NCBI GenBank assembly: GCA_025998675.1
Contig: AP024673.1
Coordinates: 248,001-312,000 of the forward strand
DNA length: 64,000 bases
Direction of reading: 5' to 3'
From: Fimbriimonadales bacterium
GTDB lineage: Bacteria; Armatimonadota; Fimbriimonadia; Fimbriimonadales; GBS-DC
This document shows, piece after piece, positions 9,244 through 18,355 of the stretch. Each line of letters opens with the position of its first letter. Position 1 is the first letter of the stretch. A program made the translations under genes and the position numbers. The notes below the pieces were generated by a model. That model was not told the DNA's origin, made no database searches, and worked only from the letters and a program-made list of their open reading frames with translations.

Positions 9244-10520
9244 GCGTGATGCTGATGGTGATTGCGCACCAGATATGGCTGCGTGCGCGCGGCTGGCAGT
9301 TCAACGCCATGAGCCCCTATTTCCTCGTGGACTTTCTGATATTCGCGCTGATTGGCTTGGGATCTCTCGTAGAGCCATTGCCCCATCGCTCGCTTACGGA
9401 AGAGCTGCTCTTCACGGCGTTTGTCCTCTCTGGATTGGCGGGCTACTATCTGGGACTGCATTTTCCCTACGCAACCGCCTGCCGACGGTGGGTCGCGCCT
9501 TTCAGAGGGCGTTTTCCGGCGGCGCTCGCTATTCACCAGATCGGGATACAGACGCTTCTGCTGCTGTTCGCCATCGTGGGCGTTGCAGTACTGCTTTTGA
9601 TGCAGCGGATGTCCGCGTTGGGGCTGAGTTTCGCGGATATGCTGAGCCTGAGTGTGCTGCAAGTGCATGCGCAGGTCGCTACAGAAGGCTTGGGCGCGCT
9701 CCCGGTCATCGTGACCTATCTGTTCACAGTGCTTATCCTGATTCATATGTATCGCTTGCTTGAACGGCGCCGTTTTCTACAGGCGTTTGGTTTCTACGCG
9801 GCTCTGGTGGTCGTGTACCTGTTGATCGCCTCGACGCGTATTCCCGTGCTGCTGTGTCTGTCTGCGCCGATAGCGTATTATCACTACGCTGTGCGACGCA
9901 TTAATAAGTTGCTACTCGTGGCGCTTCTGGTAGGCGCGCCTGTGGCAATCACGCTCCTGCAGGGACTGCGGAGCAACGCGCTGTTCGCCTGGACCGTCTC
10001 CGACCGATTGGTCGCTGAGATTGTCGTGATGAAAAGTTTTCATAAACTTTGGCAAAACTATCTTGATGGAACGCTTGAGCTGGAGTGGGGCGCAAACTAC
10101 TACTATTACTCCCCCCTGACTTTCGTGCCCAAAGCGTTATGGGCGTCCAAGCCCCAAACCTCCTTTGAAACACGCTGGACTATCAACCTTTTTGGGAGCC
10201 TGTTAGACGAGGATGGACAAATCTCTGTGCATACCTTCACCCCCTGGGGCGAGGGTCTGGTGCAGTTTGGTTGGATGGGTGCAGTGGTGAATCTGTTCCT
10301 GTACGGGGCGATTCTGCAACTGGCAATACGCTTTTTCCAGAAGCGCGCGCATGCATGCATGGTCTACTATTTCTATGCGGTGCTTGCAGCGACTTTTGTG
10401 CGCACGAGCGTTCAGGCGCTTGCTTTTACCACCGTTCTCTACCTGTTTGCTGTGTGGCTATACGAGCGGTTGTTGTTAGATCGTTCTCTCAAACAGGAGG
10501 CATTGCCCGCATGTGTGTAG
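9231..10520 (+). CDS. O-antigen/oligosaccharide repeat-unit polymerase-like membrane protein (Wzy-like)
   Basis: 429 aa with about 10-12 hydrophobic segments and a large central extracytoplasmic loop (TVSDRLVAEIVVMKSFHKLW to GQISVHTFTPWGEGL), the architecture of OAG-polymerase/Wzy proteins, which diverge strongly in sequence. Predicted to join lipid-linked units at the periplasmic face. The start overlaps the previous gene by 13 bases and the end overlaps the next GT gene by 10. A ligase function (WaaL-like) is the main alternative. Confidence 0.7.
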   Translation: MLGIGVMLMVIAHQIWLRARGWQFNAMSPYFLVDFLIFALIGLGSLVEPLPHRSLTEELLFTAFVLSGLAGYYLGLHFPYATACRRWVAPFRGRFPAALAIHQIGIQTLLLLFAIVGVAVLLLMQRMSALGLSFADMLSLSVLQVHAQVATEGLGALPVIVTYLFTVLILIHMYRLLERRRFLQAFGFYAALVVVYLLIASTRIPVLLCLSAPIAYYHYAVRRINKLLLVALLVGAPVAITLLQGLRSNALFAWTVSDRLVAEIVVMKSFHKLWQNYLDGTLELEWGANYYYYSPLTFVPKALWASKPQTSFETRWTINLFGSLLDEDGQISVHTFTPWGEGLVQFGWMGAVVNLFLYGAILQLAIRFFQKRAHACMVYYFYAVLAATFVRTSVQALAFTTVLYLFAVWLYERLLLDRSLKQEALPACV

Positions 10521-11581
10521 TGATTGCGGCGCCCGCTGTACGAGCGGCGATGGGCTACCATCTCTGCTGCATGATTAGCCGTTTGCCTGCGCCAGGGGCG
10601 CGCCTGTTTGTTCCTGAGCATTTCGTCTGTGAGGACTACAATGCGCAAGTGACTCGGTATAAGCTTCCCAGAAAGGGCTGGGGCAAAAGCTTTGTGTATT
10701 GCAACCCGCTCTGGGCATGGCGTCGTTTTCGTGAGATTGCCGCCATGCGCCCCGATTTGTTGCATCTGTTCAACAGCGAAGGCTACCCCAGTTCGTACTG
10801 GTGGATTCGATGGGCGCGTACCCGATTGGGCATTCCCACGGTGGTAAGCGTCCATGACCCTGAACCCCACCCGGGAAACCCGCTGAGCGCACTGCTCCAT
10901 CGAACGGGTCTAAAGACCATTCGCCAGAGTTTGCATGTCCACATCTTTTCGGAGTGTTTCCAGCCGCTCTGTAAACAGTGGGGCTTCCGAGAGGAGCAGA
11001 TTTTCGTGATCCCGCTCTGTACCGATGTCTCGAACTTCACGCAGTATCGCTTCCCCGAGGTTCCCAAAGAGAATCTGGCACTCTTTTTCGGGCGTCTGGA
11101 AGCCTACAAGGGGATTCCTGTGCTGTTGGATGCGGCGCCGTATGTGCGTGGCAGGCTCCGCATCGCGATTGCGGGTCCGGGCAGGTTGCCTCCGTCGATT
11201 CTGCAACGCATCCATGCGGCGCCTGACCTCTTTGAACTCCATAACCGCTTCCTGCACGAGTCGGAGGTCTCGAGGTTGTTTCATCGTGCATCGGTCTGCG
11301 TGATGCCGTATGTGCAGGCGACTCAGTCGTCCGTACCCTGGGTAGCGACAGCATTCGGTGTACCCGTGGTCGCCACGGCGACGGGTGGGCTGGCGGCGCA
11401 GGTAGAGCAGTGCAACGGCATACTCGTACCGCCGAACAATCCACAAGCCTTAGCGGAAGGGATGCTTCAAGCAGTGGGCAGGCATGTGGTGTTCCCTGAA
11501 GCGTGGGATCCTTGTTTGATTGCCAGTCAATACCAACAGATGTATCAGCAAATTCTCAACTCCTGTGAGGTGGCGCGATGA
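10511..11581 (+). CDS. Glycosyltransferase family 4
   Basis: 356 aa from ATG 10511, with AGGAGG about 12 nt upstream; a longer reading starts inside the polymerase gene and is not likely. The donor domain includes ALFFGRLEAYKGIPVLLDAA, IAGPGRLPPSI, and VCVMPYVQATQSSVPWVATAFGVPVVATATGG, with the late LVPPNNPQALAEGML segment of GT4 enzymes. One of four such enzymes in the operon, consistent with a repeat unit of several sugars. Confidence 0.85.
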   Translation: MCVVIAAPAVRAAMGYHLCCMISRLPAPGARLFVPEHFVCEDYNAQVTRYKLPRKGWGKSFVYCNPLWAWRRFREIAAMRPDLLHLFNSEGYPSSYWWIRWARTRLGIPTVVSVHDPEPHPGNPLSALLHRTGLKTIRQSLHVHIFSECFQPLCKQWGFREEQIFVIPLCTDVSNFTQYRFPEVPKENLALFFGRLEAYKGIPVLLDAAPYVRGRLRIAIAGPGRLPPSILQRIHAAPDLFELHNRFLHESEVSRLFHRASVCVMPYVQATQSSVPWVATAFGVPVVATATGGLAAQVEQCNGILVPPNNPQALAEGMLQAVGRHVVFPEAWDPCLIASQYQQMYQQILNSCEVAR

Positions 11582-12747
11582 ATGTGCGTATTCTGCACAT
11601 CGTTGGCGATTCCAAGTATGGCGGCGGCTCGTACATTATCCTCCGCCTTGCCCAGATGGCGCATGCGGCAGGGTGGGAACCATGGGTGCTGACGACCGAC
11701 CCGGTGTTCCAGCAGGTACTTGCAGAAAACGACATTTCCTATACGGATTGCGCATTTATTGCACGCGAGATTAATCCTTTCAGAGACCTCCGCGCCTTAC
11801 GGGAGCTGACGACGTATCTGCGCACGCATCGGTTCGATATTGTCCATACGCATACCTCCAAGGGTGGTTTCATCGGTCGTCGCGCCGCATGGAATGCGCG
11901 GGTTCCCGCGATTATTCACACGGTGCATGGGTTCGCCTTTCATGAGCAAAGTTCTCCTGTGATGGTACGCTTCTACGCGTCGATTGAGCGGATGGCAGCG
12001 CGCTGGTGCCACAAAATCGTCACGGTGAGTCGCTATCATCGGGAGTGGGCGATGCAACTCAAGATTGCGACCCCTTCAAAACTCGTCGCGATTCCCAACG
12101 GGTTAGACCCCCTGCGCGTCGAGCCCTCGCAGCCCGTGGACGCAATTCGTCGCGCCTTGCAGATTCGCCCCGATGCGCCCGTCATCCTCTCCACAGGGCG
12201 GCTGGCAACCCAGAAAGGGTTTGAGTACCTGATAGAGGCTGTCAATCACCTGAAACGCCAGCATTCGCAGCCCTTTCAGGTGATTATCGCTGGCGAAGGA
12301 CCGCTGAAAGACTCGCTTCAGAAGCAGATTCATCGGCTGGGATTGGACGCCTATGTACGGCTCATCGGGTTCTACAAAGCGATTGGCGACCTGTACGCGA
12401 TTGCCGACCTCGTGGTGTTGCCCAGCTTGTGGGAGGGGCTTTCGATTGCTTTGCTGGAGGCGATGGCGTCAGGCAAGCCGATTATCACCACCACGATTGG
12501 CAGCAATCTCGAGGCGACCGATCAGGGGCGCGCGGCGCTTCTGGTGCCGCCGAAGGATGCACCTGCGCTGGCGCGCGCGATTCTGCAACTTCTGAGCGAC
12601 CCAGATCAGTCGGCGCGTTATGCCCATCTGGCGTACAATCATTTCGTGCAGCACTACACTGAGACGCGGATGCTGGAGCAGTACCACCAGCTCTACAGGG
12701 AGGTTCTCGATGCCGCCCGGTCTGATACGCGCTGTTCGGGCAAATGA
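11578..12747 (+). CDS. Glycosyltransferase family 4
   Basis: 389 aa. Acceptor-side start MNVRILHIVGDSKYGGGSYI, a loop FDIVHTHTSKGGFIGRRAA, the donor-domain opening PVILSTGRLATQKGFEYLIEAV, and a canonical EGLSIALLEAMASGKPIITT with the E(x7)E motif. The best-conserved GT4 member of the cluster, probably retaining. ATGA coupling to the gene before it, and the next gene begins 38 bases before this stop. Confidence 0.9.
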   Translation: MNVRILHIVGDSKYGGGSYIILRLAQMAHAAGWEPWVLTTDPVFQQVLAENDISYTDCAFIAREINPFRDLRALRELTTYLRTHRFDIVHTHTSKGGFIGRRAAWNARVPAIIHTVHGFAFHEQSSPVMVRFYASIERMAARWCHKIVTVSRYHREWAMQLKIATPSKLVAIPNGLDPLRVEPSQPVDAIRRALQIRPDAPVILSTGRLATQKGFEYLIEAVNHLKRQHSQPFQVIIAGEGPLKDSLQKQIHRLGLDAYVRLIGFYKAIGDLYAIADLVVLPSLWEGLSIALLEAMASGKPIITTTIGSNLEATDQGRAALLVPPKDAPALARAILQLLSDPDQSARYAHLAYNHFVQHYTETRMLEQYHQLYREVLDAARSDTRCSGK

Positions 12748-13360
12748 CCTGTCGCAGGTGGTCGCCATCCACCAGCAGGCGTTCAGGGGGTTCCACATGA
12801 CCCTGCTGGGACCCCGATTCCTGCGCGGGTATTACCGCGCCGTGCTGGACTATCCGGCGGCAATCTTTCTCGCCGCGACGGAAGGTTCCCAGATGCGGGG
12901 GTTCGTGGCTGGGTTCGTGAACCCGCCGCGATTTTACGCGCATTTGCGCTCGCGTAAGCGGTCACTGGCGCTGGCAGCGGCGACTCACCTGTGCCTGCGC
13001 CCGCATCTGTGGCGGCGCACGCTCAGCAGCATGCGTCGGGCGCAGACCCTCGCTGATACGGATGACCAGCCCTATCTTGCCGAACTGGCGTCCATCGGCG
13101 TCAGCCCAACCGCTCAGGGGCGCGGCGTCGGCAAACAGCTCACGCTCGCGTTTCTGGAAACCGCACGCCAGCAACGCGCGACGGAGGTCTTGCTCACCAC
13201 CGACGCGCACAACAACGACGCCGTGAATCGGTTCTACCAGAATCTGGGTTTCCAGTGCGTGCGCCAGTTCTGGATCACGCCCGACCGCCTGATGAACGAG
13301 TACCGAATCGCGCTCACAGGGGTACAATCTGTCCGCGAGGGAACGCCACATGACGCATAA
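12710..13360 (+). CDS. GNAT family N-acetyltransferase
   Basis: 216 aa from ATG 12710, with GGGAGG just upstream; an earlier in-frame start would lie deeper in the GT gene. The acetyl-CoA-binding motif is LASIGVSPTAQGRGVGKQLTLAFLE (Q/R-x-x-G-x-G/A). The late NDAVNRFYQNLGFQ segment is typical of GNAT motif B. Beside the DegT aminotransferase it may N-acetylate the amino sugar made by that enzyme. Acylation of another target cannot be excluded. Confidence 0.82.
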   Translation: MPPGLIRAVRANDLSQVVAIHQQAFRGFHMTLLGPRFLRGYYRAVLDYPAAIFLAATEGSQMRGFVAGFVNPPRFYAHLRSRKRSLALAAATHLCLRPHLWRRTLSSMRRAQTLADTDDQPYLAELASIGVSPTAQGRGVGKQLTLAFLETARQQRATEVLLTTDAHNNDAVNRFYQNLGFQCVRQFWITPDRLMNEYRIALTGVQSVREGTPHDA

Positions 13361-14516
13361 CGAGTTTCTCCCATATGCGCTGCCTGCGCTGGACGAGCAG
13401 GAAGAGCAAGCCGTGTTGGAAGTGTTGCGCAGCGGCTGGCTGACGACGGGACCGAAGACGAAGCAATTCGAGGAGGCGTTCGCCCATTATACGGGCGCGG
13501 CGCACGCCGTTGCCGTCAACTCCTGCACGGCGGCGATGCATCTTGTGCTGGCGGCGTGGGGCGTTGGGCAGGGCGACGAGGTGATTACAACGCCGCTGAC
13601 TTTCTGCGCGACCATCGAGGCGATTGAGTATGTCGGCGCGCGCCCCGTGCTGGTGGACATCGACCCCGCAACAGGTAACATCGACCCCACGCGAATCGAG
13701 CCCGCCATTACTCCGCGCACGCGCGCGCTGCTGCCGGTGCATTACGGCGGGTTGCCCTGTGAGATGGACGCGATTCTGGACATCGCGGCGCGCCACAACT
13801 TGCTGGTGCTGGAAGACGCCGCGCATGCGGCAGGCGCGATCTACAAGGGGCGCAAAATCGGCGCCGTCGGGCACGCGACCGCCTTCTCCTTCTACGCCAA
13901 CAAAAACATGACCACAGGCGAGGGCGGGATGATTACCACGAATGACCCCGACCTCGCCGATCGGTGCCGTATCCTGAGCCTGCACGGCATCAGCCGCGAC
14001 GCATGGAAACGCTACACGGCGGCAGGCTCGTGGTACTATGAGGTCACCGAGCTGGGCTACAAATACAACCTGCCCGATGTGCTGGCGGCGATTGGGCTAT
14101 GCCAGCTGCACAAGCTGGACGCGCTGAATGCACGGCGGCAGGCGATTGCTGAACAATACCACCGCGCCTTTCGCGAGATGGCGTTTCTGGAGCCGTTCCC
14201 GCCCTGTGTGCCCGAAGACCGCACGCATGTGTGGCATCTCTACACGATTCTGCTGCAACTGGACGCACTGCGCATCACACGCGACCAGTTCATCGACGAA
14301 CTCAAGGCGCGCGGGATTGGCGTCAGCGTTCACTACATCCCGATTCACTTCCATCCGCATTACCGAGGCTACGGCTGGCAGAGGGGCGACTACCCCCATA
14401 CGGAAGCCTACTACGCCCGCACGATTTCGCTGCCGCTGTATCCGGGCATGACCAATCAGCAGGTTGCCCGCGTCATCGAAACTGTGCAGGATGTCGGTAG
14501 GGCCTGGAGGCGATGA
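13350..14516 (+). CDS. DegT/DnrJ/EryC1/StrS aminotransferase
   Basis: 388 aa, PLP-dependent, cytosolic. GPKTKQFEEAFA, AVNSCTAAMHLVL and the phosphate/ring-binding EDAAHAAGA (residues 155-163) are present. SFYANKNMTTGEGG places the Schiff-base lysine at 185. Transfers an amino group to a keto nucleotide sugar, plausibly the product of the MocA-type oxidoreductase at the start of the operon. The start overlaps the acetyltransferase gene by 11 bases. TACAAT at 13322-13327 could give an internal promoter, with GAGGGAA as ribosome binding site. Confidence 0.92.
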   Translation: MTHNEFLPYALPALDEQEEQAVLEVLRSGWLTTGPKTKQFEEAFAHYTGAAHAVAVNSCTAAMHLVLAAWGVGQGDEVITTPLTFCATIEAIEYVGARPVLVDIDPATGNIDPTRIEPAITPRTRALLPVHYGGLPCEMDAILDIAARHNLLVLEDAAHAAGAIYKGRKIGAVGHATAFSFYANKNMTTGEGGMITTNDPDLADRCRILSLHGISRDAWKRYTAAGSWYYEVTELGYKYNLPDVLAAIGLCQLHKLDALNARRQAIAEQYHRAFREMAFLEPFPPCVPEDRTHVWHLYTILLQLDALRITRDQFIDELKARGIGVSVHYIPIHFHPHYRGYGWQRGDYPHTEAYYARTISLPLYPGMTNQQVARVIETVQDVGRAWRR

Positions 14517-14544
14517 ACCGTAATCGGGTATTCTCTCTTTCGCC

Positions 14545-14877
14545 ATGGGAGCCAAGAGCAGAGCGAAAGCGCAGGAGATAGCCAGTCAGGTCAAGTCGTA
14601 TCTGATACAGCGCTATGGCAGCGGCATCGATGCGGTTCTGCTTTATGGCTCTTGTGCACGCGGACAAGCCAGAGCCGAGTCGGATATTGATCTACTGGTG
14701 CTTGTGGAGAACTCAATCAAGCCCTCTGCGGTGCGCAAGGAGCTGAGTGATTTTTTATACGACATTCTTTTAGAAAAAGACGAACTGGTGTCGGTGATTG
14801 TGCTACCAAAATCAGTCTTCGAAAACCAAGACTCTCTCTTTCTGCGCCGTGTGCGTCAGGAGGCTGTTCGAGTATGA
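14545..14877 (+). CDS. Small nucleotidyltransferase-domain protein (MNT/KNTase-like)
   Basis: 110 aa. Pol-beta-type nucleotidyltransferase signature LLYGSCARGQARAESDIDLLV: GS at 35-36 and the metal-binding pair D47 and D49. Proteins of this size usually work with a HEPN partner as an antitoxin that AMPylates the toxin. No HEPN gene is adjacent: the next gene, overlapping by ATGA, is the sugar transferase. TATTCT at 14529-14534 is 10 nt before the start. The middle of the gene is more AT-rich than its neighbours, which may mean it was acquired. Function here is unclear. Confidence 0.75.
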   Translation: MGAKSRAKAQEIASQVKSYLIQRYGSGIDAVLLYGSCARGQARAESDIDLLVLVENSIKPSAVRKELSDFLYDILLEKDELVSVIVLPKSVFENQDSLFLRRVRQEAVRV

Positions 14878-15536
14878 GGGAGATTCAAGTGAATAAAATG
14901 TATGAACGCTTAAAAAGAATTATTGACTGCTCATTTGCGGGGCTCGGACTGCTCCTGCTGGCGCCGCTGATGGGATTGATTGCGCTTGCGGTGGCGCTCG
15001 ACTCGCCGGGGGGCGTATTTTTCGCGCACGAGCGCGTGGGACGCTACGGGCGCAAGTTCAAGGTGTTGAAATTCCGCACGATGGTGCAGAACGCCCCCAG
15101 ACTGGGCGGCGCGATTACCGCGGGGCATGACCCGCGCATCACGCGCGTCGGGCGTCTCTTGCGGGCGACCAAGCTGGACGAGTTGCCACAGCTCTGGAAT
15201 GTTCTCAAGGGCGAGATGAGCCTCGTCGGACCGCGCCCGGAGGTGGCGAAGTATGTGCAGCTCTGGGACCCCCACCTGCGCGAGCAGGTGCTGAGTGTGC
15301 GCCCTGGGATCACCGGCTTGACGCAAATCCGCTACCGCCACGAGGAGACCCTGCTGGCGCAACAGCCCGACCCCGAAACCTACTACCGTGAGGTACTGCT
15401 CCCACTCAAGTTGCAATCCGACGCCGAATATGTACAGCGGCGCACGCTCCTGTACGACCTCTACCTGATTTTGCGCACGCTGTTTGCCCTGTTCGAGCGA
15501 TCGGAAACAGCGCAGACCGCTTCCCAACAAAAGTGA
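14874..15536 (+). CDS. Initiating bacterial sugar transferase (polyprenyl-phosphate sugar-1-phosphate transferase)
   Basis: 220 aa, the short form of PF02397. One N-terminal hydrophobic segment ([22 protein letters not shown]), then [22 protein letters not shown] and [24 protein letters not shown], both hallmark motifs. Loads the first sugar phosphate on undecaprenyl phosphate at the inner membrane, committing the pathway. ATG 14898 ([11 protein letters not shown]) is an equally good start; I kept the one that overlaps the preceding stop. Confidence 0.92.
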   Translation: MREIQVNKMYERLKRIIDCSFAGLGLLLLAPLMGLIALAVALDSPGGVFFAHERVGRYGRKFKVLKFRTMVQNAPRLGGAITAGHDPRITRVGRLLRATKLDELPQLWNVLKGEMSLVGPRPEVAKYVQLWDPHLREQVLSVRPGITGLTQIRYRHEETLLAQQPDPETYYREVLLPLKLQSDAEYVQRRTLLYDLYLILRTLFALFERSETAQTASQQK

Positions 15537-15541
15537 TACCC

Positions 15542-16435
15542 ATGTGGCGACTGGAAGAAATAGACCATCCCGACTGGCGCGCATGCCTGCGCCTCACAAA
15601 CGACCTCCTCGAGCTGCGCATCCCCACGCAGTTCGGCATCCGCATCCTGCATTTTGGCTGGGCGGGCGGGGAGAACATATTCTGGACGGAGCCGACGGCT
15701 TCAGGCGCGCCCGACACATGGCGCGTCTACGGCGGGCATCGGCTCTGGCATGCGCCGGAACATCCCGTGCGCACCTACCAGCCCGACAACGCTCCCATCG
15801 AGTGGCGCTGGGACGGCGCACAACTCCTGCTGCGCCAGCCAACCGAGCCGCAGACAGGGATTCAGAAGGAGATAATGATAACCCCGCTGCGCGACTCGGT
15901 GCAGGTGCGCCATCGGCTTATCAATCGCAACCTGTGGGAGGTGCGTCTTGCGGCATGGGCGCTGAGCGTGATGCGCCCCGGCGGGGTCGCATGGATTCCG
16001 CAGGAGCCGTACCGCCCGCATTCGGAGGCGTTGCTGCCCGTGCGTCGGGTCGCACTGTGGGCGTATACCGATATGAGCGATTCCCGCCTGCGCTGGGGGG
16101 CGCGCATGATTCAGGTGCATCAGGACCCATCCGCAACCCATCCGCTCAAAATCGGTGTCAGCAACTCGCTGGGCTGGATGGCGTATGTGCTGGGCGAGAC
16201 ACTGTTCGTCAAGCGGTACGCGTTTGACCCCGACGCAGAATACCCCGACTTCGGGTGCAACACGGAGCTGTTCACCAACGCCGATATGCTGGAGCTGGAG
16301 ACCCTCTCGCCGCTGATGACCCTGCCCCCCGACGGCGTACTGGAGCATACCGAGCAGTGGTCGCTACATCGACTTGACCGTCCGATGACGGACGAGTCTC
16401 TGCTGGAGGTGGTTGCGGCGCTTTCTCTGGAGTAA
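15542..16435 (+). CDS. Galactose mutarotase-fold protein, DUF4380-like
   Basis: 297 aa, no signal peptide. LLELRIPTQFGIRILHFGW and YGGHRLWHAPE fit the beta-sandwich aldose-epimerase-like families that bind carbohydrate, and the length fits DUF4380. The catalytic His/Glu of true mutarotases are not clear, so I do not assign a reaction. ATG 15542 (MWRLEE) is preferred over an upstream codon three residues earlier. It ends the polysaccharide run and shares a bidirectional terminator with the convergent LamG gene. Confidence 0.7.
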   Translation: MWRLEEIDHPDWRACLRLTNDLLELRIPTQFGIRILHFGWAGGENIFWTEPTASGAPDTWRVYGGHRLWHAPEHPVRTYQPDNAPIEWRWDGAQLLLRQPTEPQTGIQKEIMITPLRDSVQVRHRLINRNLWEVRLAAWALSVMRPGGVAWIPQEPYRPHSEALLPVRRVALWAYTDMSDSRLRWGARMIQVHQDPSATHPLKIGVSNSLGWMAYVLGETLFVKRYAFDPDAEYPDFGCNTELFTNADMLELETLSPLMTLPPDGVLEHTEQWSLHRLDRPMTDESLLEVVAALSLE

Positions 16436-16465
16436 AGCCCCTCCCCAGATAGGGGAAGGGGCTTT
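16434..16465. terminator. Bidirectional hairpin terminator
   Basis: AAAGCCCCTCCCC pairs with GGGGAAGGGGCTTT across a short loop, between convergent genes. It begins inside the TAA of the upstream gene and gives A- and T-flanked stems on both strands. Confidence 0.75.
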
Positions 16466-16484
16466 CGGGGCATACAGCAGACGC

Positions 16485-18032
16485 TCAGCAGCCGTTGCCG
16501 AAGTTGAACAGCATCAGCAACAGGTCCGCGTCGTCGACCGTGCCGTCGCGGTTGAGGTCTTCCAGCGCGATGCAGGGGTCGTTCGCGCCGAACGCAAACA
16601 GCACCGCCAGCAGGTCGGCGTCATCGACGCAGCCGTCGCGGTTCACATCGCCCTCTACGGGAATGGGGATGCCTGCCGCGCTCGGCGCGCCCAGCGCCGC
16701 CAGCTCCGCATCGCTCATCGCGTAGCTGCGCAACTGCATGCTGTTGATGTAGCCGCTGGCGACCTCGTTGCTGTTGTCGGCGAACACGAGGAAAGTGTCG
16801 CCGAGCGCGTAGCGACCATCCACTCCCCAGCCCGACGGCAGCTGTACCTGATTCTGCAGCACGCCGTTCACATAGCTCTTGTAGGTGGCGTTGCCTGCAG
16901 GCGAGGTCGTATCGACCACCAGCGCGATGCGCTGCCACTCGTTGGCGGTGAAGCGCACATTCGTCGGGTCGCCGTAATCGCCGCTGATGCCAATCCCGTT
17001 GGCGGCGTTGATGAAGCAGTCGCCGTCGTCCGTGTTGGCGGGGTTCGTCTGGAACAGGCAGGTGAACCCGTTGAAGCTGGTGCGGTTGGATGGGAACTTG
17101 ATGTCCATGATGACGGTGTACTGGTTCACCCGACTACCGCCGCCGTTGGGGGCAATCCCATGCTCGATGCGCAGGTAGGCGTTGCGCTCGAAGGAGAGCA
17201 CCTGCGCGCTCTGCCCGCCGATGGTCTCGGTCGTGAAGCTGCCCGCGCCAATCAGCTGCGCGGCGATACCGACCTGCGCATCGTAGGTGTTGTCGAATGT
17301 CCACGAGCCTGTGACTCCCAGCGTGATGGGCAGGCTGCCTGCTGTCGGACCGCCCAGATCGGCGACCTCCGCGTCGGACACGGGGTAGTTGCGCAGCTGC
17401 AGGTTGTTAATCCAGCCAGGCGCGGTCTCGAAGTCCTCATCCGCGAAGATGAGAATCACATCCTGCAGCGAGAAGCGTCCATCTACGCCCCATCCAGACG
17501 GGCGCTGGACGATGTTGTGCAACGCGCCGTTGATGTAGACCCGATAGACTGTGGTATCATCCCCAGAAGGCGAGGTGGTATCGATCACGACGACCACACG
17601 CTGCCACTCGCCGTTCTGGAATCGGCTGAGCGGGTCGAAGTAGTCGCCCGCAACCCCCATCCCCCGCTGCGGATTGATGAACCAGTCGGCGTCGTCGGTG
17701 TTCTGGGGATTGGTCTGGAGCAGGGCTGTGAAGCCCGGAATCGTTGGGAAGAGCACATCCATAATCAGGGTGTACTGGTTCAGGAGCTGTCCGCCGCCGT
17801 TGGCGCACGCGCCATTGGGCACGATGAGGTACGCACCCGCCTCAAACGCCCAGACGCCTGCCTGCTGTCCGTTGATGAGCGCGGTCTCGAAGTCGCCGAA
17901 TCCGAACCCAGTGATCGGCGCACCGATTTGCGCGTCAAAGTTGCCGTTGAACTGCCACGAGCCAACAATCTGCTGCGCATGGAGGCTGATGAGCGTCAGC
18001 CCCAGCAGCGCGCTTGCGATAAGTTTTTGCAT
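16485..18032 (-). CDS. Secreted protein with two LamG-like (concanavalin A-like) domains and dockerin-like tail
   Basis: 515 aa. Signal peptide 1-19 (MQKLIASALLGLTLISLHAQ). Two tandem laminin-G-like jelly-roll domains start at GSWQFNGNFDAQIG and GSWTFDNTYDAQVG, each with the LQNQVQLPSGWGVDGRYALGD type of repeat. The tail has two dockerin-like repeats, GDVNRDGCVDDADLL and DLNRDGTVDDADLL. Probably a cell-surface or extracellular carbohydrate-binding protein; no catalytic domain is seen. AGAGAGG precedes the ATG, and CATACT at 18066-18071 is a possible -10. Confidence 0.85.
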   Translation of the reverse strand: MQKLIASALLGLTLISLHAQQIVGSWQFNGNFDAQIGAPITGFGFGDFETALINGQQAGVWAFEAGAYLIVPNGACANGGGQLLNQYTLIMDVLFPTIPGFTALLQTNPQNTDDADWFINPQRGMGVAGDYFDPLSRFQNGEWQRVVVVIDTTSPSGDDTTVYRVYINGALHNIVQRPSGWGVDGRFSLQDVILIFADEDFETAPGWINNLQLRNYPVSDAEVADLGGPTAGSLPITLGVTGSWTFDNTYDAQVGIAAQLIGAGSFTTETIGGQSAQVLSFERNAYLRIEHGIAPNGGGSRVNQYTVIMDIKFPSNRTSFNGFTCLFQTNPANTDDGDCFINAANGIGISGDYGDPTNVRFTANEWQRIALVVDTTSPAGNATYKSYVNGVLQNQVQLPSGWGVDGRYALGDTFLVFADNSNEVASGYINSMQLRSYAMSDAELAALGAPSAAGIPIPVEGDVNRDGCVDDADLLAVLFAFGANDPCIALEDLNRDGTVDDADLLLMLFNFGNGC

Positions 18033-18119
18033 GGTAGCCTCTCTTTACCCAGATCGGGCACACAGAGTATGCACCCGCTCGCGTTAATGAGAGGTTATGG
18101 CGGTTTTTCGGGGGGGCTC

Positions 18120-18293
18120 ATACCAACTGCACTGTCAGAGTTCGTTAATTGCCTCGCACACACCTGCAGAGGCGTGCTTGTTGCCGCACCCTGCGACTAT
18201 GGAGTGCTGAAGCGGGAGCTTCAGCCTCGCGGAAGCTCCGCTTCCGCACTCCATAAATTGCTGCTTTACGAACGATGACCCGCCGATTGGCAT
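18120..18293. repeat. Inverted-repeat (MITE-like) element, divergent solo copy
   Basis: Ends ATACCAAC and ATTGGCAT, and inside them GTCAGAGTTCGT and ACGAACGATGAC. These match the termini of the 226-bp elements at 44139-45038. The interior is different: a long imperfect hairpin framed by TATGGAGTGC and GCACTCCATA. It lies between two minus-strand dockerin genes. It has no coding capacity. Confidence 0.65.
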
Positions 18294-18297
18294 AGAA

Positions 18298-18330
18298 CAC
18301 GCCCCCTCCCCAGACTGGAGAGAGGGCGTG
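18298..18330 (-). terminator. Hairpin after the PPC-domain protein gene
   Basis: CACGCCCCCTCCCC and GGAGAGAGGGCGTG form a near-perfect stem downstream of the stop of the minus-strand gene at 18356. There is no long T run, so termination efficiency is uncertain. Confidence 0.5.
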
Positions 18331-18355
18331 CGGGTTCATGAGACAGCGCAGACGC

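Noticed and set aside
12036-13985. Minus-strand frames across the glycosyltransferase/aminotransferase region
   Set aside because: All lie opposite genes with clear motifs and ATGA coupling; none has a domain or start signal.
16413-18278. A 621-residue plus-strand frame opposite the LamG protein
   Set aside because: The minus-strand frame has a signal peptide, two clear domains and a dockerin tail; the plus frame has none and runs through intergenic repeats.
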